The notes under the pieces were generated by a model, which saw nothing but the letters and a program-made list of their open reading frames with translations, was not told where the DNA came from and did no database searches. Of a stretch of DNA of 64,000 bases, positions 31,846 through 44,800 are shown piece by piece. The DNA is taken from positions 69,458,476 through 69,522,475 of the forward strand of contig CM070634.1 in NCBI GenBank assembly GCA_036346255.1, in the 5' to 3' direction. Within the stretch, counting starts at the first letter, position 1. Each line of letters begins with the position of its first letter. Origin of the DNA: Ampelocalamus luodianensis. Lineage: Eukaryota; Streptophyta; Magnoliopsida; Poales; Poaceae. Both the position numbers and the translations under genes were made by a program.

Positions 31846-32980
31846 TTGAGGACCAGATTAGAGAAGCCCGTAAAACGATGCGAAGTGGCTCAAATTTTAG
31901 AACTAATGAAACAAGGCAAGGCTAAATGTTTTAAGCAAGATGCACAAGGTACTCTATGGTTTGGAAACCGCTTGGTGGTACCATTTGATCGCCACTTGAG
32001 AGAATTGATTCTCAAGGAGGCTCATAACTCAAAATTCTCTATCCACCACGGAGTACGAAATGTATCAAGATTTGAAAAAGAAAGCGTGGTGGAGCCGAAT
32101 GAAGCGCACGCTGTACGCATGTGGCCGAGTGCGATCTATGTCAAAGAGTTAAGGTGTGCATTTGAAGCCACCGGCACTCTAGATCCCCGCCCATTCCCGC
32201 TGGAAATGGGAAGAAGTTGGCATGGATTTTATCACCGCCTTCCTAGAACTAAAGCTGGATTTGATTCTATATGGGTAATTGTAGACCGCTTGACTAAAGT
32301 TGCTCACTTCATTCTGTCAAGACCATCTACCGTGGGGACAAGTTAGCGAGCTTTACATTGCAAGAATTGTTTGTCTCCACGGTGTTCCAAAGGTGATAGT
32401 TTCGATAGAGGCCCTCAATTCACATCCTATTTCTCGGGAATGCTTACATAAAGCAATGGGGACCAGTCTATCTTTTAGCTCCGCTACCACCCGCAAAAGC
32501 AGATGGACAGATCGAAAGGGTAAACCAAGTTTTGGAAGATCTTCTCCGGCTTGCGTCTTGTCCTACAAATGATAGTTGGGAAAAATGTTTACCGCTTATG
32601 GAGTTCTCCTACAACAACGACTTCCAATCGAGCATTCAAATGTCACCCTTCAAGCATTGTATGGGAGCTTGTAGAACACCTTTGAACCGGTGCAGTCGGG
32701 AGAGGCCATTCTATGGCCCGACCTGGTGGAAGATGTCAAGAACAAGTTCGTGTCATTCGTGAACGACTTAGACGACTCAATCACGCCGAAGTCTTATGCC
32801 ACCGTCGTCGCCGCGAGTTGAGTTTCAAGTGGACGATCATGTTTATCTTAAAGTCTCTCCTATGAAAGGAGTTCGCGTTTCCAAATCAAAGGTAAATTAG
32901 CACCTCGCTATATTGGACCTTCCGTATCCTAACTAAGTTGGGATCGGTGGCATACCGCTTGAGTTGCCACCATCACTCTC
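31846..32980 (+). pseudogene. B2 integrase
   Basis: The lead-in GTLWFGNRLVVPFDRHLREL and KEAHNSKFSIHHG belong to the zinc-binding N-terminus; its remainder is frameshifted. The core follows with GFDSIWVIVDRLTKVAHFIL, ELYIARIVCLHGVPKVIVS, damaged GQTE region and LMEFSYNNDFQSSIQMSPFK; GPF-module traces (LAPRYIGPF in a shifted frame) are near 32895-32930. Many shifts make it inactive. Confidence 0.82.
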
Positions 32981-32983
32981 GAC

Positions 32984-33247
32984 GTGCATAACGTCTTCCA
33001 TGTCTCCCAACTCAAGAAATGTCTTCGAGTTCCAACGAAAGCAACCGAGTTGGATAAACTCGACTTGCAACCCGATCTATCTTATCGAGAGAGCCCGATT
33101 CGTATCCTTGAGGAAACCGAGCGTAAGACTAGGAATCGCAACATCAAGTTCGTCAAGGTTCAATGGAGCAACCACACGGAGAATGAAGCAACTTGGGAAC
33201 GTGAAGACCGGATGCGAGCAGCATATCCAGAACTCTTCTCTGCATGA
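32984..33247 (+). pseudogene. B2 integrase C-terminal chromodomain
   Basis: The 87-residue frame reads HNVFHVSQLKKCLRVPTKAT, PIRILEETERKTRNRN, FVKVQWSNHTENEATWERED and ends YPELFSA with TGA. The W...W/E pattern matches the chromodomain-like tail of Tekay elements and aligns closely with B1. This domain is intact, though not connected to the rest of pol. Confidence 0.87.
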
Positions 33248-33379
33248 AGTGCCTCCGTATCAAGAAAGGAAAGGTAAAACATATTAATGTAAATTATAAC
33301 CTGTCAACACTATCTTTGAAGAAAATCAAGACAACATAAATTATAATTTCTAATGAAAACTTTCTAATTCTTCTCCACC

Positions 33380-33398
33380 AGATCTCGGGTCGAGATCT
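33380..33398 (+). promoter_or_regulatory. B2 hairpin before the polypurine tract
   Basis: AGATCTCG and CGAGATCT form an 8-bp stem with loop GGT. The polypurine tract AAGGGGGGAGG follows at 33404-33414 and the LTR at 33417. Confidence 0.65.
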
Positions 33399-33416
33399 TT
33401 TGTAAGGGGGGAGGTT

Positions 33417-36400
33417 TGTCACAGCCCCAACTAATTAAATTGGATTAATATGTATTTCCCTAACCTGCATTATCAAATTCAAATCATTTCATAATATATT
33501 GTACTTGGAAAATCTAATTTGAGGTAAACATACACATCAAAATTCAATTTTTAATTCAAATCAGTGATAAAAATTTGTGATCATCATCTGAAATCAATTT
33601 ATTTAAATACTACACTAATTATCATGAATTAATATAATTTTTTCAAAATTTTTGAGACTAGTTTGAACCTCATTAAAATTCAAATAACATTTATAGACAT
33701 ACAACAGGTTTGAATTTAAATATCACCAACTATATTATGAATAGTAGGGTTTTATAATTTTTATGGGAACTATATCCTCCCAGGAACCCCCACAAATTAT
33801 TTCATAATTTTTAGAAATTTATTTCTATTTATGAAGCCTCAGTCAAACTAGAATCAAATAAATTAGAATCACCAAACTGCATCGTTCCTATGGCTCGCAC
33901 TGCAGTCGACTCGGTCCGACTCGCGGCTTGACTCGACCGCGCTCACTTAATCGCACCGCACATGCAGCCCTTGGATCTCGAGATCGACGGTCCGGTTCCG
34001 CCACTGTTGGACAGTTCAAAACAACACGTGAAATCTCACCCTTCCAATCCTGATCTAACGGTCCTCATTCGGCCACGTAGCGCTAGCTTACCCCCGCACC
34101 TTAAGTCGCTGCCATCACGGGCCCACTTGTCGCCTTTGCCTTCAACCTCCCACGACGCCCGCAGACACTCCTCGCCACGCGGCCGTCTCGCCCGATCCTG
34201 TCACTTCACCGCGCCGCTGGCTCTGCCCTCGCGTTTCTTCTCTCGCACACCGCACTCCACCCCCAACGTCCCTCGGCTTTATCACCCTCGAAGCCCTCCT
34301 TTTCCCTCACTTCTCCTCGGTTGTGAGGAGAGGAGGCTTTCTCGGCTTCTACTTGGGTAAGCTTCCACCGGGTGGTGCTCCTCCGCTCCACATTCATTGA
34401 CATTTCCATTTTTGCTCAAGCGAACTCTTATTTTTGCTTGTAGCCTCGCCCATCGTCGTGCTTTCAGCTCGGTACGAGCACGCTCCGAGGACACCTCGTG
34501 TCTTCTTCGCCTCCTAAGGTATGACCCATATTCCAACGCGTCACTTTGTATGCCTTAGTTTCTTCGGTCGAACCCTCAATCGATTTGGTCCTTGCACGAC
34601 AGGATCTTGTTGATTTGAAGATTGAACCATTTTCGGCCGGGGAAACAACCTTTCCTCTCCCACTTCGTTTTGGTAAGCCATTCTTCAATTCTTTGCTCAT
34701 GAAGCATTCTCATATGGTCCTTGAGCTACCTTAACCATTCTCTCGCCCTTAAGGTTTCTCCAATCATCTTCTCCACGTGAAGTCGTGTTGTGCCGCTACT
34801 TCTTCTCCGGCGCCGACACTGCTCCAGCTATCCCCAAGCTTCTCCAGGCCCTCTCCTAGCTCAGGTAGCCTCCTCATGCCCCCTAGGAGCATAAGCATGT
34901 GTACATTTGCTCAGAACGCGTTCAAATCGGCGTGGCTCCTTTTGCAGTATTTAGTACCGCCGCCGCCGCGGCTAGCGCCGCTCAGGCGGCTCGATCGTCG
35001 GGACTACTCCCATTAGGAGCGCCTTGCTATTCTCCATCTGTCCATGCTCTTGGTTCACGCCGCCGTGGCCGGGATCGCCGGCAAGCCGCCGGTGAAGCGC
35101 GCGGATGAAATCCGCTGTCGTCGCCCGGCCGCCATCGTAGCATGTCATTAGCCGTTAAACTCCAATCATTAGCATTTAAGTGTTGTCTTAAGCGGCGCTG
35201 ATGAGTCTATTACATGCGGGCCCCACCCACAGAAAACAACACGTTTGGTAAACGTTGGAGCCACTGACGTGTGGGCCCAAAAATTTAAACACGTGCGAAG
35301 TACTGGCGCCGTTCCTTACACTTGGATCGTTGTGGACCGTCTCATGCGATATCGACGGTCCAGATTGGTGGCTCTTCGGAATTTCCGATTTACGCTACGA
35401 TCATGGGCCGTCAGATGCGAAAGGAACGGCCTGGATTTGTGAGACATTCGGACCGTCCTATTGCATCTCGAATATGGACCGTTGGATCTTGATCCAACGG
35501 CTCGCAACCATTGCCCTAGCACGCACCCGTGCGCGCGCCTAGCTGTGGGCCGCTGACTAGCGGGCCCGCTGGTCTAGTGACTTCGGCTAGCGCTGCACTC
35601 GGTGAGAAGAGTAAAAATCACTTTAGTAAATTCGAAATCAGTCTATTTATACACTCGAAATTAGTATTAACTTTAGAAATGCATAACTATTTCATCTTAA
35701 CTCCAAATCACATGAAACCACTTCTGGAAATTTACATTCTTAATGGACTTCCTATCAAAATTAGTTTCATACATGTCTCTGTAGCAGAGGGCTTTAATTG
35801 GAAATTTATTCATTAGAATCATTATATTTACAATAGGAAAATGGACTGAAATCTTTAAAAATGCATAAGTAATTATTGGAAACTCCAAAAACAGTGAGAC
35901 CACTTTTGATAATTTTTATTTTCAGTGAACTTAATTATTAAAATGGTCTCCACATTACCTCTATCACAGAAACTATTTTGGGAGAATATACTCCTTAACT
36001 CCATTATTTTTATACTATAAAAGGCTGATAACTTTGAAAATCAATAACTAAATCATAAAAACTCCAAAAAGGACAAACTCAACTGTTTTCGACTTATAAT
36101 AATATTGCCTATTTATCTATGTAATCCACGTACTCGCCACTGTTCTACAAAAATTCACTTCATAATTAAATTACATAATGACGGCTTATTGAAATCTGAA
36201 ATTCAAACCATTATAACTTTCACATGCTAAATCAAAATGAAATAATTCTTTCACCAAAAATCATTTAAAATCATGACCTAACTACTGTAGAAAAATCATG
36301 CATTTATGAGCATTTTTGTTTTTGAGTTGTTTTTCTCGGTATTTATTGGATGTTATAATTATATAGATCCCGAGCATATTGATATCGACACTTACGCTAC

Positions 36401-38272
36401 TGAGAGCGAGCAGCTACTATTCCAGCAAGGCAAGCATCATTTGAACTTTCTTTTGCATCATATTTGATCCCAGTTTTGGTTAAGTTAGTGCAATGATAAT
36501 TGCTTGCATGCTATTTTGATTATGTCAATATTTTTGTGATGTGTAGTTTAGATATGTCCTATGCTTGAGGTTAATCTTGAATTATGCCAACTCCTATATG
36601 CTTAAGATAGGATGTGTGAATTATGGGTGATAGAATTGCTTAGCCATGCAAGTCTAGACACGATAGTTCGATCGTCAGGAATAACCCGATGGTTTTGGGA
36701 TACACACAACTCTTACTTTATGTTTTTACTTCAGATCTTTGTAGCTGTTTTATGAGTTAAATTTTGTCATTTTTAAAAGAGATTTGGTCCGGACAAGTGT
36801 TGGTTAGTGATGGTGTCTTTGTGCACGAGAATTGGGTATGTGGAAGGACTTGTCTAGACAATTGAGGACCGAACTTTGGGTACCTACTGTTCAAGCAACA
36901 CTCGTGCTGCCACACGCGGGTTGGGAGCCGTATGGTTAAGTAGGGGGAGGGTTTTATTGTGTTAAGTCCTTGGTGGTGTAAGGGGCATAGCGACCGTGAA
37001 ATCCTATGTTCTTTGAGGAGCCGATGTAATCCTTTATAGTGTGCAAGGGAGCACCAATTCTTTTGTTTTGATTGCATCAGATTTCCAATATAACTTGTGA
37101 GCCCCTAGCAAGTGCTATCCGACGCTTGTACTAGGCAAGGAACCATCTCACAAGGGGACTTAGCTCAATAGGGCTTTCTTCTTGAAAATGACAGTATCTT
37201 GATTTACCCGCCGCATACCATAGGAAGTGTGCTATTTCAGAGGCCTCTGGAGGCTTACGGGCTAATCAAGTCGTGTGGGTAAAGTAGTACACCCCTGCAG
37301 GGTATTAATCTATTCGAATAGCCGTGTCCACGGTTATGGACAACCGCTTGAAATTTGTGGCTGCTTATTGTTAGACTTTTAATTAAAATTGTGGTTAAAC
37401 TTGGGATTCGTCATGAACGGGTTGTTCATGTGTTTAGTATATCAAAGTGGGCTGCCACTTTGGTATTTGTGTGATTCAATTGTTTATTACTGAAATGCTT
37501 TACTACATGTTTTACTTGTACTTCAAATCTGATTTTAAATGGGCACATGAAAAACTAGTATGTGTAGGATGTTAATTGTCGCGTCTTTTTCGCAAAACTA
37601 AACCAATATGAGCCATCCTTTGAATGACCCTTATGCATAACTATTTTTATTTGTGTAAGACTTGCGAGTACACTTGTACTCAGCCAGATGTTTGCTGGCC
37701 TTTTCAGGTGAGGAAGGTTATGATTATGATGATCTCGCTAGTGTTGACTTGGGCGACACTAATGAGTAGTGTGCTACCATTTAACTCCCAGTCAGTTGCC
37801 GATGGGTGATGGGCATACCACTGCTGGTCTTTTGCTTTATCTATTTAATTCCGCTGCTACTTGATACTCTGCTTTAGATTTGGCCGGTCGGCCGTTTGTA
37901 ATAAACTGTAGACCTTAACTATTATGCAGTATGTCTTTTATTCCTTGTCGTATGCGTTGTATGGATGTAATCAACGTTGGATGAGAGTATGAGTATATTG
38001 GTCGTTGATCTTGGGAGCCAATATATGTCATACTCGTTGTTGATGAATTCTCATTTAACTCACCAAGGATAGTGCTTCGAATCGAGGGAGAATCGAGAAT
38101 CATGTAACGCTCGCAAGGGAGCAGCGCGCATGATCGTTGAGGCTCTAGTATTCGGCTAAGCCTCTCACTTGGATAGAGTTAAATTGGAATTCATTTACAG
38201 GAGACCCGTAATTATGTCCCTAAGACCTTGTCTAATCTCGGTCTTATGGAGATAATTACCGGGGACCCCACA
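33417..38272 (+). repeat. B2 3' LTR (4856 bp)
   Basis: It starts TGTCACAGCC and ends GGGGACCCCACA. It is closely similar to the 5' LTR over its whole length, with most small indels in the GC-rich zone (about 33880-35600). Both palindromes are intact (37293-37302, 37310-37321); the hairpin is at 37666-37681. Confidence 0.94.
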
Positions 38273-38277
38273 AGATC

Positions 38278-38946
38278 AAAACAGGACATGGCGTATGTAG
38301 GGACTGCTTGCACAATTGCCTTGATCAGGATCTCTTTACCCGCCTTAGACAGTGGTTTTTCCTTCCATCCCTGGATACGTTTCCACACTCTCTTTTAAAT
38401 AATCAAAGCCTTCGATTTTGACCTGCCTAAGTAAACTGGTAGCCCAAGGTACCTGTTGTCATTCCAAGATTCAGTACACCCCCCAAAAGTCGTCAACATT
38501 CTTTGGCTCACTCTTCTGGGAGTATTTGTACTGAACATCACCGCAGATTTATTCCTATTAATCATCTGTCTAGAGTAGTTTTCGTACATGGCCAGGATAT
38601 CTTGCAGCCTCCTTGCCCCCTCTCCATTTTCCTGCATGAGAATGAGAGAATCATCCGCGACAAACAGATGATTTATACACGGTGCTGCTGAACATACCCT
38701 GATTCTAGCAATCACCCCATTGTGTTGTGCCTTCTGTAACAACACAGAAAACCCTTCTGCACATAGTATAAACAAATATGGCGACAGAGGGTCGCCCTGA
38801 TGTAAACCTCTTTGTGGATGGAAGGATGTCATGTAGTCTCTGTTCACCTTGACATGGTATTGCACTGTGGTCACACACTTCATAATTAATTCTCTCCAAC
38901 TCGCACAAAACCCCAACTTGCCCATCATAGCATCCAGGAACTCCAT
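38278..38946 (-). pseudogene. LINE reverse transcriptase, palm and thumb
   Basis: The frame reads RGLHQGDPLSPYLFILCAEG, INHLFVADDSLILMQENG (catalytic ADD) and NRYLGLPVYLGRSKSKA. After a stop the same domain continues ESVWKRIQGWKEKPLSKAGK and VQAVPTYAMSCFDL up to the B2 site at 38277. Target-primed reverse transcription is its role in the family. Confidence 0.9.
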
Positions 38947-39291
38947 TCTACATTATCATAAGCCTTACTCATATCCAGTTTGATAAAAGTGACCCCCTCT
39001 CCTCCCACTCGCTTATTTCGCATAAAATGGGTTAGCTCATAGGCAAGGAGAACATTGTCCGTGATCATGCGACCCAGCACAAAAAGTACTTTGGCTTTGT
39101 GAAATAATGTTAGGAAGGACAACCTTTAACCTATTTGCCAACACTTTGGAGATAAGTTTATATAGCACATTACATAAGCTTATCGGACGCATATCCTTCA
39201 AACACTCGGGATTCTTAATCTTCATAATAAGGACCACAGTAGTTTCATTCCACCCCACCAGCATATTTCCACCATTGAGCACTTGTAGCAC
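38925..39291 (-). pseudogene. LINE reverse transcriptase, fingers
   Basis: Two overlapping frames give NETTVVLIMKIKNPE, LKDMRPISLCNVLYKLISKV, LANRLKVVLPNIISQSQSTF, then RMITDNVLLAYELTHFMR and FIKLDMSKAYDNVEW. This is the conserved N-terminal part of plant LINE RT; a shift near 39090 divides it. Confidence 0.9.
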
Positions 39292-39299
39292 TTCTTTCT

Positions 39300-39916
39300 A
39301 CACCTGGTCTCCTAGCATACCCCAAAATCTCTTGTAGAACACAGCAGGCATCCCATCAAGACCGACGCTTCAAGATCCCTAATCGATTCCAGCGCTTCTT
39401 TTAACTTCAGTCCCGGTGAACGGCCGCGTGAGATGTTCATTCATAACTGCCGTCACCTTAGAGTTCACATGCTGCAAGAGCCCATGTCCAGTATCACCTA
39501 CATGAGAGGTAAAAAGATTTTTGTAGTGTTAGTGATAAACCCCTTCAGCTCCTTCTCTCCCTGCACCACTCCAACATCATCTTTTTTAACAGTGTTATCA
39601 TATTCACACGCCTTCTCTTCGATGCAAAAGCATGAAAAAAGCTTGTGTTACAGTATCCCTTTTTAAGCCAATCCATATGAGCTCGCTGCTTCCAGTGTAG
39701 GTTTAACTGTTCCTGCAAGCGCTCTAGCTTGTACCGCAACAGATTTTCCCACGACACTATCTGTTGATTGATAGAATCCCGCCTGCATCTCTCCAACTCC
39801 TTATTCGCCTTCTTTATTCTCCCTTGTAATTCTCCCAACACCTCCTTATCCCAAAACAAAAAGCTCGTTGGAAACCGTATGCAAAGCATCGTGCACACAT
39901 AGCTCTCCTTGTTCAA
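39300..39916 (-). pseudogene. LINE linker between endonuclease and RT
   Basis: A mostly helical, charged frame includes ANKELERCRRDSINQQIVSW and QRAHMDWLKKGYCNTSFFHA, a segment conserved before the RT of plant LINEs. Stops lie around 39300-39540. No separate function is assigned. Confidence 0.75.
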
Positions 39917-40217
39917 GAGCTTTATTCCAGGCGTTTTCTACTACCTCCTGACAATGTTCCTCCTGTAACCACCAAGCTTCAAACTTCTTGGACACACCAC
40001 CACCACTTGGAGCCGCCCTCACCTTCTCCCTTTCATCCAGCACAATCACCGATCTATGGTCAGAATGTCTAGGATCACCATTGTTAACCCTGTATAAAGG
40101 AAAACGACACCTCCATTCCTTTGTCGCCACCGCTCTATCAAGTCGCTCCCGTACATAATCTATTGCCCTGTGATTGTGATTACACCATGTGAAAAGATCA
40201 CCTGTGAAACCCAAATC
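39846..40217 (-). pseudogene. LINE endonuclease, C-terminal half
   Basis: It begins (E)DLGFTGDLFTWCNH, then DYVRERLDRAVATKEW and GDPRHSDHRSVIVL, where SDH is the last catalytic motif of the apurinic-type (exonuclease-endonuclease-phosphatase) domain. The first half of the domain is missing at the junction with the CACTA-like end. Confidence 0.85.
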
Positions 40218-40219
40218 TT

Positions 40220-41567
40220 CACTACTACAAAAAGACTAATACTAGATGCATCAACCGTCTGTGATAGGCTACTATCACAGATGGTTCTTATTACGAACCG
40301 TCTGTGATAATTCACAGACGGTTCTTAAGACGAACCGTCTGTGATAATCGCATTCATCACAAATGGTTTTTAATACGAACCGTCTGCAATAATCGCATTC
40401 ATCACAGATGATTCTTAATACGAACCGTCTGTGTTGAAGGTACATAACAGACGGTTCTAAAGTAGAACCGTCTGTGATAAATACTTTGTATATAGAGGCC
40501 GTGCACGGAGAACTCATGCACGGCCTCTATATGCGCAATTAATTACTAAAACAAGTTGCCTAGTAATAAACAGACGATGAAAAGACCATATATTTTTTGA
40601 AAATATGTAGGTCGTTCATCGCCTATACTGCCGAGGGAGGGGTATACAAGGGATAAAGCACCACACTACAACACAGGACGCGATTTTCGGTACGCGCTAC
40701 AACACAATAATCCTATATCATACTTCGTAATAATGCGTCTCAAACTGACTGTACCTATATATGTCATTCTATTTTTGTAGTACCGCGAGCAAAAAATAAG
40801 AAGAATGTGCATTCTACGTTTGCCATCGTATGCAGCAAATCATGAGTGCTAAGTTGAAGGATCCCAAGGTTTGTTAATCTCGCAATAATTATTTTCTAAT
40901 TATAAATTTAAATATATATATGCTTACTACTTTAGTCCTGCTAGCGACAGGGCTTGAACATAGATTTAGATGCACTCGTTATGAGAGAGATCTCGGAGGT
41001 TCGAGGGAGGCTCTGGTGCTTCATCAAGACGTAGATCATTAACGCCAACAGAGAGTTTCACTCCATCGACAACGCTGAACTACCTTCGAAACAATTGATT
41101 CAATTGTAATTCACTTTGAGTAGTTGTAATTCAATTATAACTCTAGCGACAATACTTGATACATATTCTTTTGTAATTGATTTTGAGTTGTAAATGATCA
41201 CTTTGAGTTGTCAACGATTGATTCATCTGTGATGTATCTATTTTCTGCCTGCTTGTTGTTTTCAGAAGGCATGGCTAGCAATTCTTGAGGCTAGCCGAAA
41301 ATCAAAAAAATTAGTTAGGTTTAAAGAACTATCACAGACAGTTTGATCGTTAAACCAATCACAGACGGTTTAACAATCAAACCGTCTGTGAAGGTATACT
41401 ATCATAGACGGTTTCCGCTACCAACCGTCTGTGATATCTATTACAACACAGATGGTTGGTAAATAGAACCGTCTGTGATATATGTATATAACAGATGTGT
41501 TACGCGTTATCACAGACAATCACAGACGTAAAAATTCAGATGGTTCGAAAAACATCTTGTAATATTA
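40220..41567. mobile_element. Non-autonomous CACTA-like DNA transposon (right end decayed)
   Basis: The left end CACTACTACAAAAAG is a CACTA terminal repeat and interrupts the LINE frame. Inside each end are subterminal repeats of the type ACCGTCTGTGAT in alternating orientation: about eleven in 40250-40480 and about eight in 41331-41530. The right terminus at about 41567 (minus strand TAATATTACAAGATG) matches the left one only in part, and I see no 3-bp target duplication. The roughly 800-bp middle has no transposase frame. Repeats of this type bind transposase in the family. The right limit is uncertain. Confidence 0.7.
40490..40532. repeat. 16-bp perfect inverted repeat
   Basis: ATATAGAGGCCGTGCA (40490-40505) and its exact complement (40517-40532) flank an 11-nt loop, just inside the left subterminal repeats of the CACTA-like element. 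The role is unknown. Confidence 0.85.
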
Positions 41568-41856
41568 TGAAAATAACCCTCTTGAGGACCCGTGCGTCAT
41601 TAGATAAAAAGAGATACGTAAAAACGGAATATTTTAGAGTTTTTATAGAGGAGTTGGTTTGTACCGAGATCATGGGGAGAGTGGGTTCTAGAAACCCTAG
41701 CAGTCTTTTCTTATGTTCCTCCGTGCGCCGCCACCGTTTTTCCCTACTTTTGGCCGTGTGCGTGGGAGCCGACTGCAGCACATCGCTGCTGCCGATCGCA
41801 CCTGCCCGCCTGCTACCCACTTTGGTTCTGCCTGCTGCAACTATGGCGTTAGTAGC
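41568..41856. other. Unassigned segment between CACTA-like element and solo LTR A2
   Basis: It includes AAACCCTAGCAG and a GC-rich stretch to ATGGCG, the look of a plant 5' leader, but no convincing gene follows across the A2 insertion (it resumes at 47825). No assignment is made. Confidence 0.4.
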
Positions 41857-41861
41857 TAGCT

Positions 41862-44800
41862 TGTGGGGACCCCGGTAATTATCTCCATAAGACCGAGATT
41901 AGACAAGGTCTTAGGGACATAATTACGGGTCTCCGGTAAATGAATTCCAATTTAACTCTATCCAAGTGAGGGGCTTAGCCGAATACTAGAGCCTCAATGA
42001 TCATGCACGCTGCTCCTTTGCGAGCGCTACATGATTGTCGATTCTCTTTCGATTCGAAACACTACACTTAGTGAGTTAAATGGGGATTCATTAACAACGA
42101 GTATGACTTATATTGGCTCCCAAGATCAACGACCAATATACTCATACCCTCATCCAACGTTGATTACATCCATACAACGCATACAACAAGAGATCAAAGA
42201 CATCTTGCATAATAGTCAAAGTCTACGACTTATTACATACGGCCGACCGCCAAATTCAAAGTAAAGTATCAAGTAGCAGCGGAAGCAAGTAAATTAAGCA
42301 AAAGACCAGTAGTGGTATGCCCATCACCCATCGGCAACCGACTGGGGGTTAAATGATAGCACACTACTCATTAGTGTCATCCAAGTCAACACTAACGAGA
42401 TCGTCATACTCATAATCTTCCTCACCGAAAGGCCAAGAAACATATGGTGAGTACAAGTGTACTCGCAAGTCTTACACAAATAAAAATAGTTATGCATAAG
42501 GGTCATTCAAAGGATGGCTCATATTGGTTTAGTTTTGCGAAAGAGACGCAACGATTAACATCCTACACATACTAGTTTTTCATGTGCCCATTTAAAATCA
42601 GATTTGAAGTAGAAGTAAAGCATATAGTAAAGCATTTCAGTAATAAACAATTGAATCATACAAAGTCCAAAGTGGCAGCCCACTTTGATGTACTAAACAC
42701 ATGAACAACCCGTTCATGACGAATACCAAGTTCAACCACAATTTTAATTAAAAGTCTAACAATAGTAACTCCCGAACTCAAGCGGTTGTCCATAACCGTG
42801 GACACGGCTATTCGAATAGATTGATACCCTGCAGGGGTGTACTACTTTACCCACATGACTTGATTAGCCCGTAAGCCTCCAGATGCCTCCGAATATAGCA
42901 TACTTCCTATGGTATGCCGGTAGGTAAATCAAGATCTGATCATTTTCAGCAAGAAGATCCCATTGGGCTAAGTCCCCCTTGTGAGATGGTTCCTTGCCTA
43001 GTACAAGCGTCTGATAGCACTTGCTAGGGGGCTCACAAGTTATATTGGAAATACCGATGCAATCAAAACAAAAGAATTGGCGCTCCCTTGCACACTATAA
43101 AGGATTACATCGGCTCCTAAAGAACATAGGATTTCACGGTCGCTATGCCCCTTACACCACCAAGGACTTAACACAATAAAACCCTCCCCCTACTTAACCA
43201 TACGGCTCCCAACCCGCGTGTGGCAGCACGAGTGTACTTGAATTAACGACGTTACCAAAGTTCGGTCCTCAATTGTCCAGACAAGTCCTTCCACTTACCC
43301 AATGCTCGTGCACAAAGCACCGTCACTAACCAACACTTGTCCATACCAAAAGCTCATTTAAAAATGACAAAATTTAACTCATAAAACAGCTACAAGATCT
43401 GAAGTATAAATCATAAAATGAGAGTTGTGTTTATCCCAAAACCGCCGGGTTATTCCCGACGATCGAACTACCGTGTCTAGACTTGCATGGCTAAGCAATT
43501 CTAGAACCCATAATTCACACATCCTATCTTAAGCATATAGGAGTTGGCATAATTCAAGATTGACCTCAAGCATAGGACATAACTAAACTACACATCACAA
43601 AAAAATTGACATAATCAAAATAGCATGCAAGCAATTATCATTGCACTAACTTAACCAAAACTGGGATCAAATATGATGCAAAAGAAAGTTCAAATGATGC
43701 TTGCCTTTCAGGGAGTCCACTTTCTCACTCTTGGTTACGTACTCGCTTACCTTCGGCAGCTCGAAAACTATAGAAAAGACGATACCGAATAAACGCCGAG
43801 AAATAGCCAAAAACTCAAAGTACTCAAAAATGAATGAAATTTATATAGTAGCTAGATAATGATTTTATATGAATTTAGGTACAAAAATTATTCCATTTGG
43901 AGTTTATGTGAGAGATTTATAGTAGTTTGAAAATCAGATTCATGAAAATGTCAAAAATTCATACATTCTTGTTCATCCCATTTTATTTATTTCGCGAAAA
44001 TTTGCAGAATACTAGTGGAGATAAAAATTAAATGGTTAGCTAGATAATAATATTTTACGAATAACCCAATTGGATTCATCTCATTTGGGGTTCATATGAA
44101 TTTTCTATGAATTTTCCAAGTTAATTCAGTTTCTAGTGTAAAAATAATTCTTTTCTGAATTTTAAATGGAATTGAATCCTTTTTTTAACACAGGCTGACC
44201 TAGCCTCTGCCATGTCAAGTGAGGCCTACATATTTTCTTTTCTTTTCCATTTATTTCCTAAAGGAAAATATTTACCGACAAATATAATCTTCTCACAAAC
44301 ATATACTTAACCGATTCTCCGGTGTTGAATCTAATCACATGTATAACACTTCCCCAATCATATTCTCATATCTTGATCTAAATCCCGTACTAACATCCAC
44401 TAAGGCATTATCAAGGTAGTCAATCCATCGAGTGATGCCCGAACTCACGATCTTCCAAATATACAACCTATCCGATAATTACACGGAATCCACCGACTCA
44501 TGGGCATATGACCATGATTGAATTCATCGATTGTTCTCTGATATACTATTTAAGCTATTGCTGACTATCTAGCTCTACTAGTCTCGTCTCAAAGAAATCA
44601 CAATCGCATACACTCAATTTTCCACCGATCGAGGTTTAATTGACTAACCGACACCTAGTGAGCTCTACAATTTAATTGCACATCCAACATTTAATAGTTC
44701 ACTAATCGATCAACTTATATCCATACCACCGAACTTAGTTGTGAACGACATTAACCAACCCAATCACATATGCGTCTCTACGATCGACTAATAATCATTT

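Larger units (their letters stand above)
22638..38272 (+). mobile_element. B2: complete but inactive Ty3/gypsy chromovirus (Tekay/Del type)
   Basis: The 15.6-kb element has exact 5-bp duplications AGATC (22633-22637, 38273-38277) within the LINE. LTRs are 22638-27506 and 33417-38272. Interior order: primer site, orf0, gag with a capsid domain, protease, RT, RNase H, integrase, GPF module and chromodomain, polypurine tract. All domains are present in order, but each frame carries frameshifts or stops. It is the reference for what B1 has lost. Its 5' LTR start (TGTCACAGCCCC) differs from B1, so it is a separate subfamily. Confidence 0.95.
38273..40219 (-). mobile_element. LINE, 5'-most surviving segment
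   Basis: This holds the endonuclease C-terminus and reverse transcriptase of the LINE. It ends abruptly at the CACTA-like terminus at 40220. The N-terminal endonuclease half and ORF1 were not found beyond that element, so the LINE is 5'-truncated or was deleted there. Confidence 0.87.

Noticed and set aside
40250..41530. CRISPR-like array
   Set aside because: Short units alternate in orientation and vary; they are transposon subterminal repeats in a plant genome.
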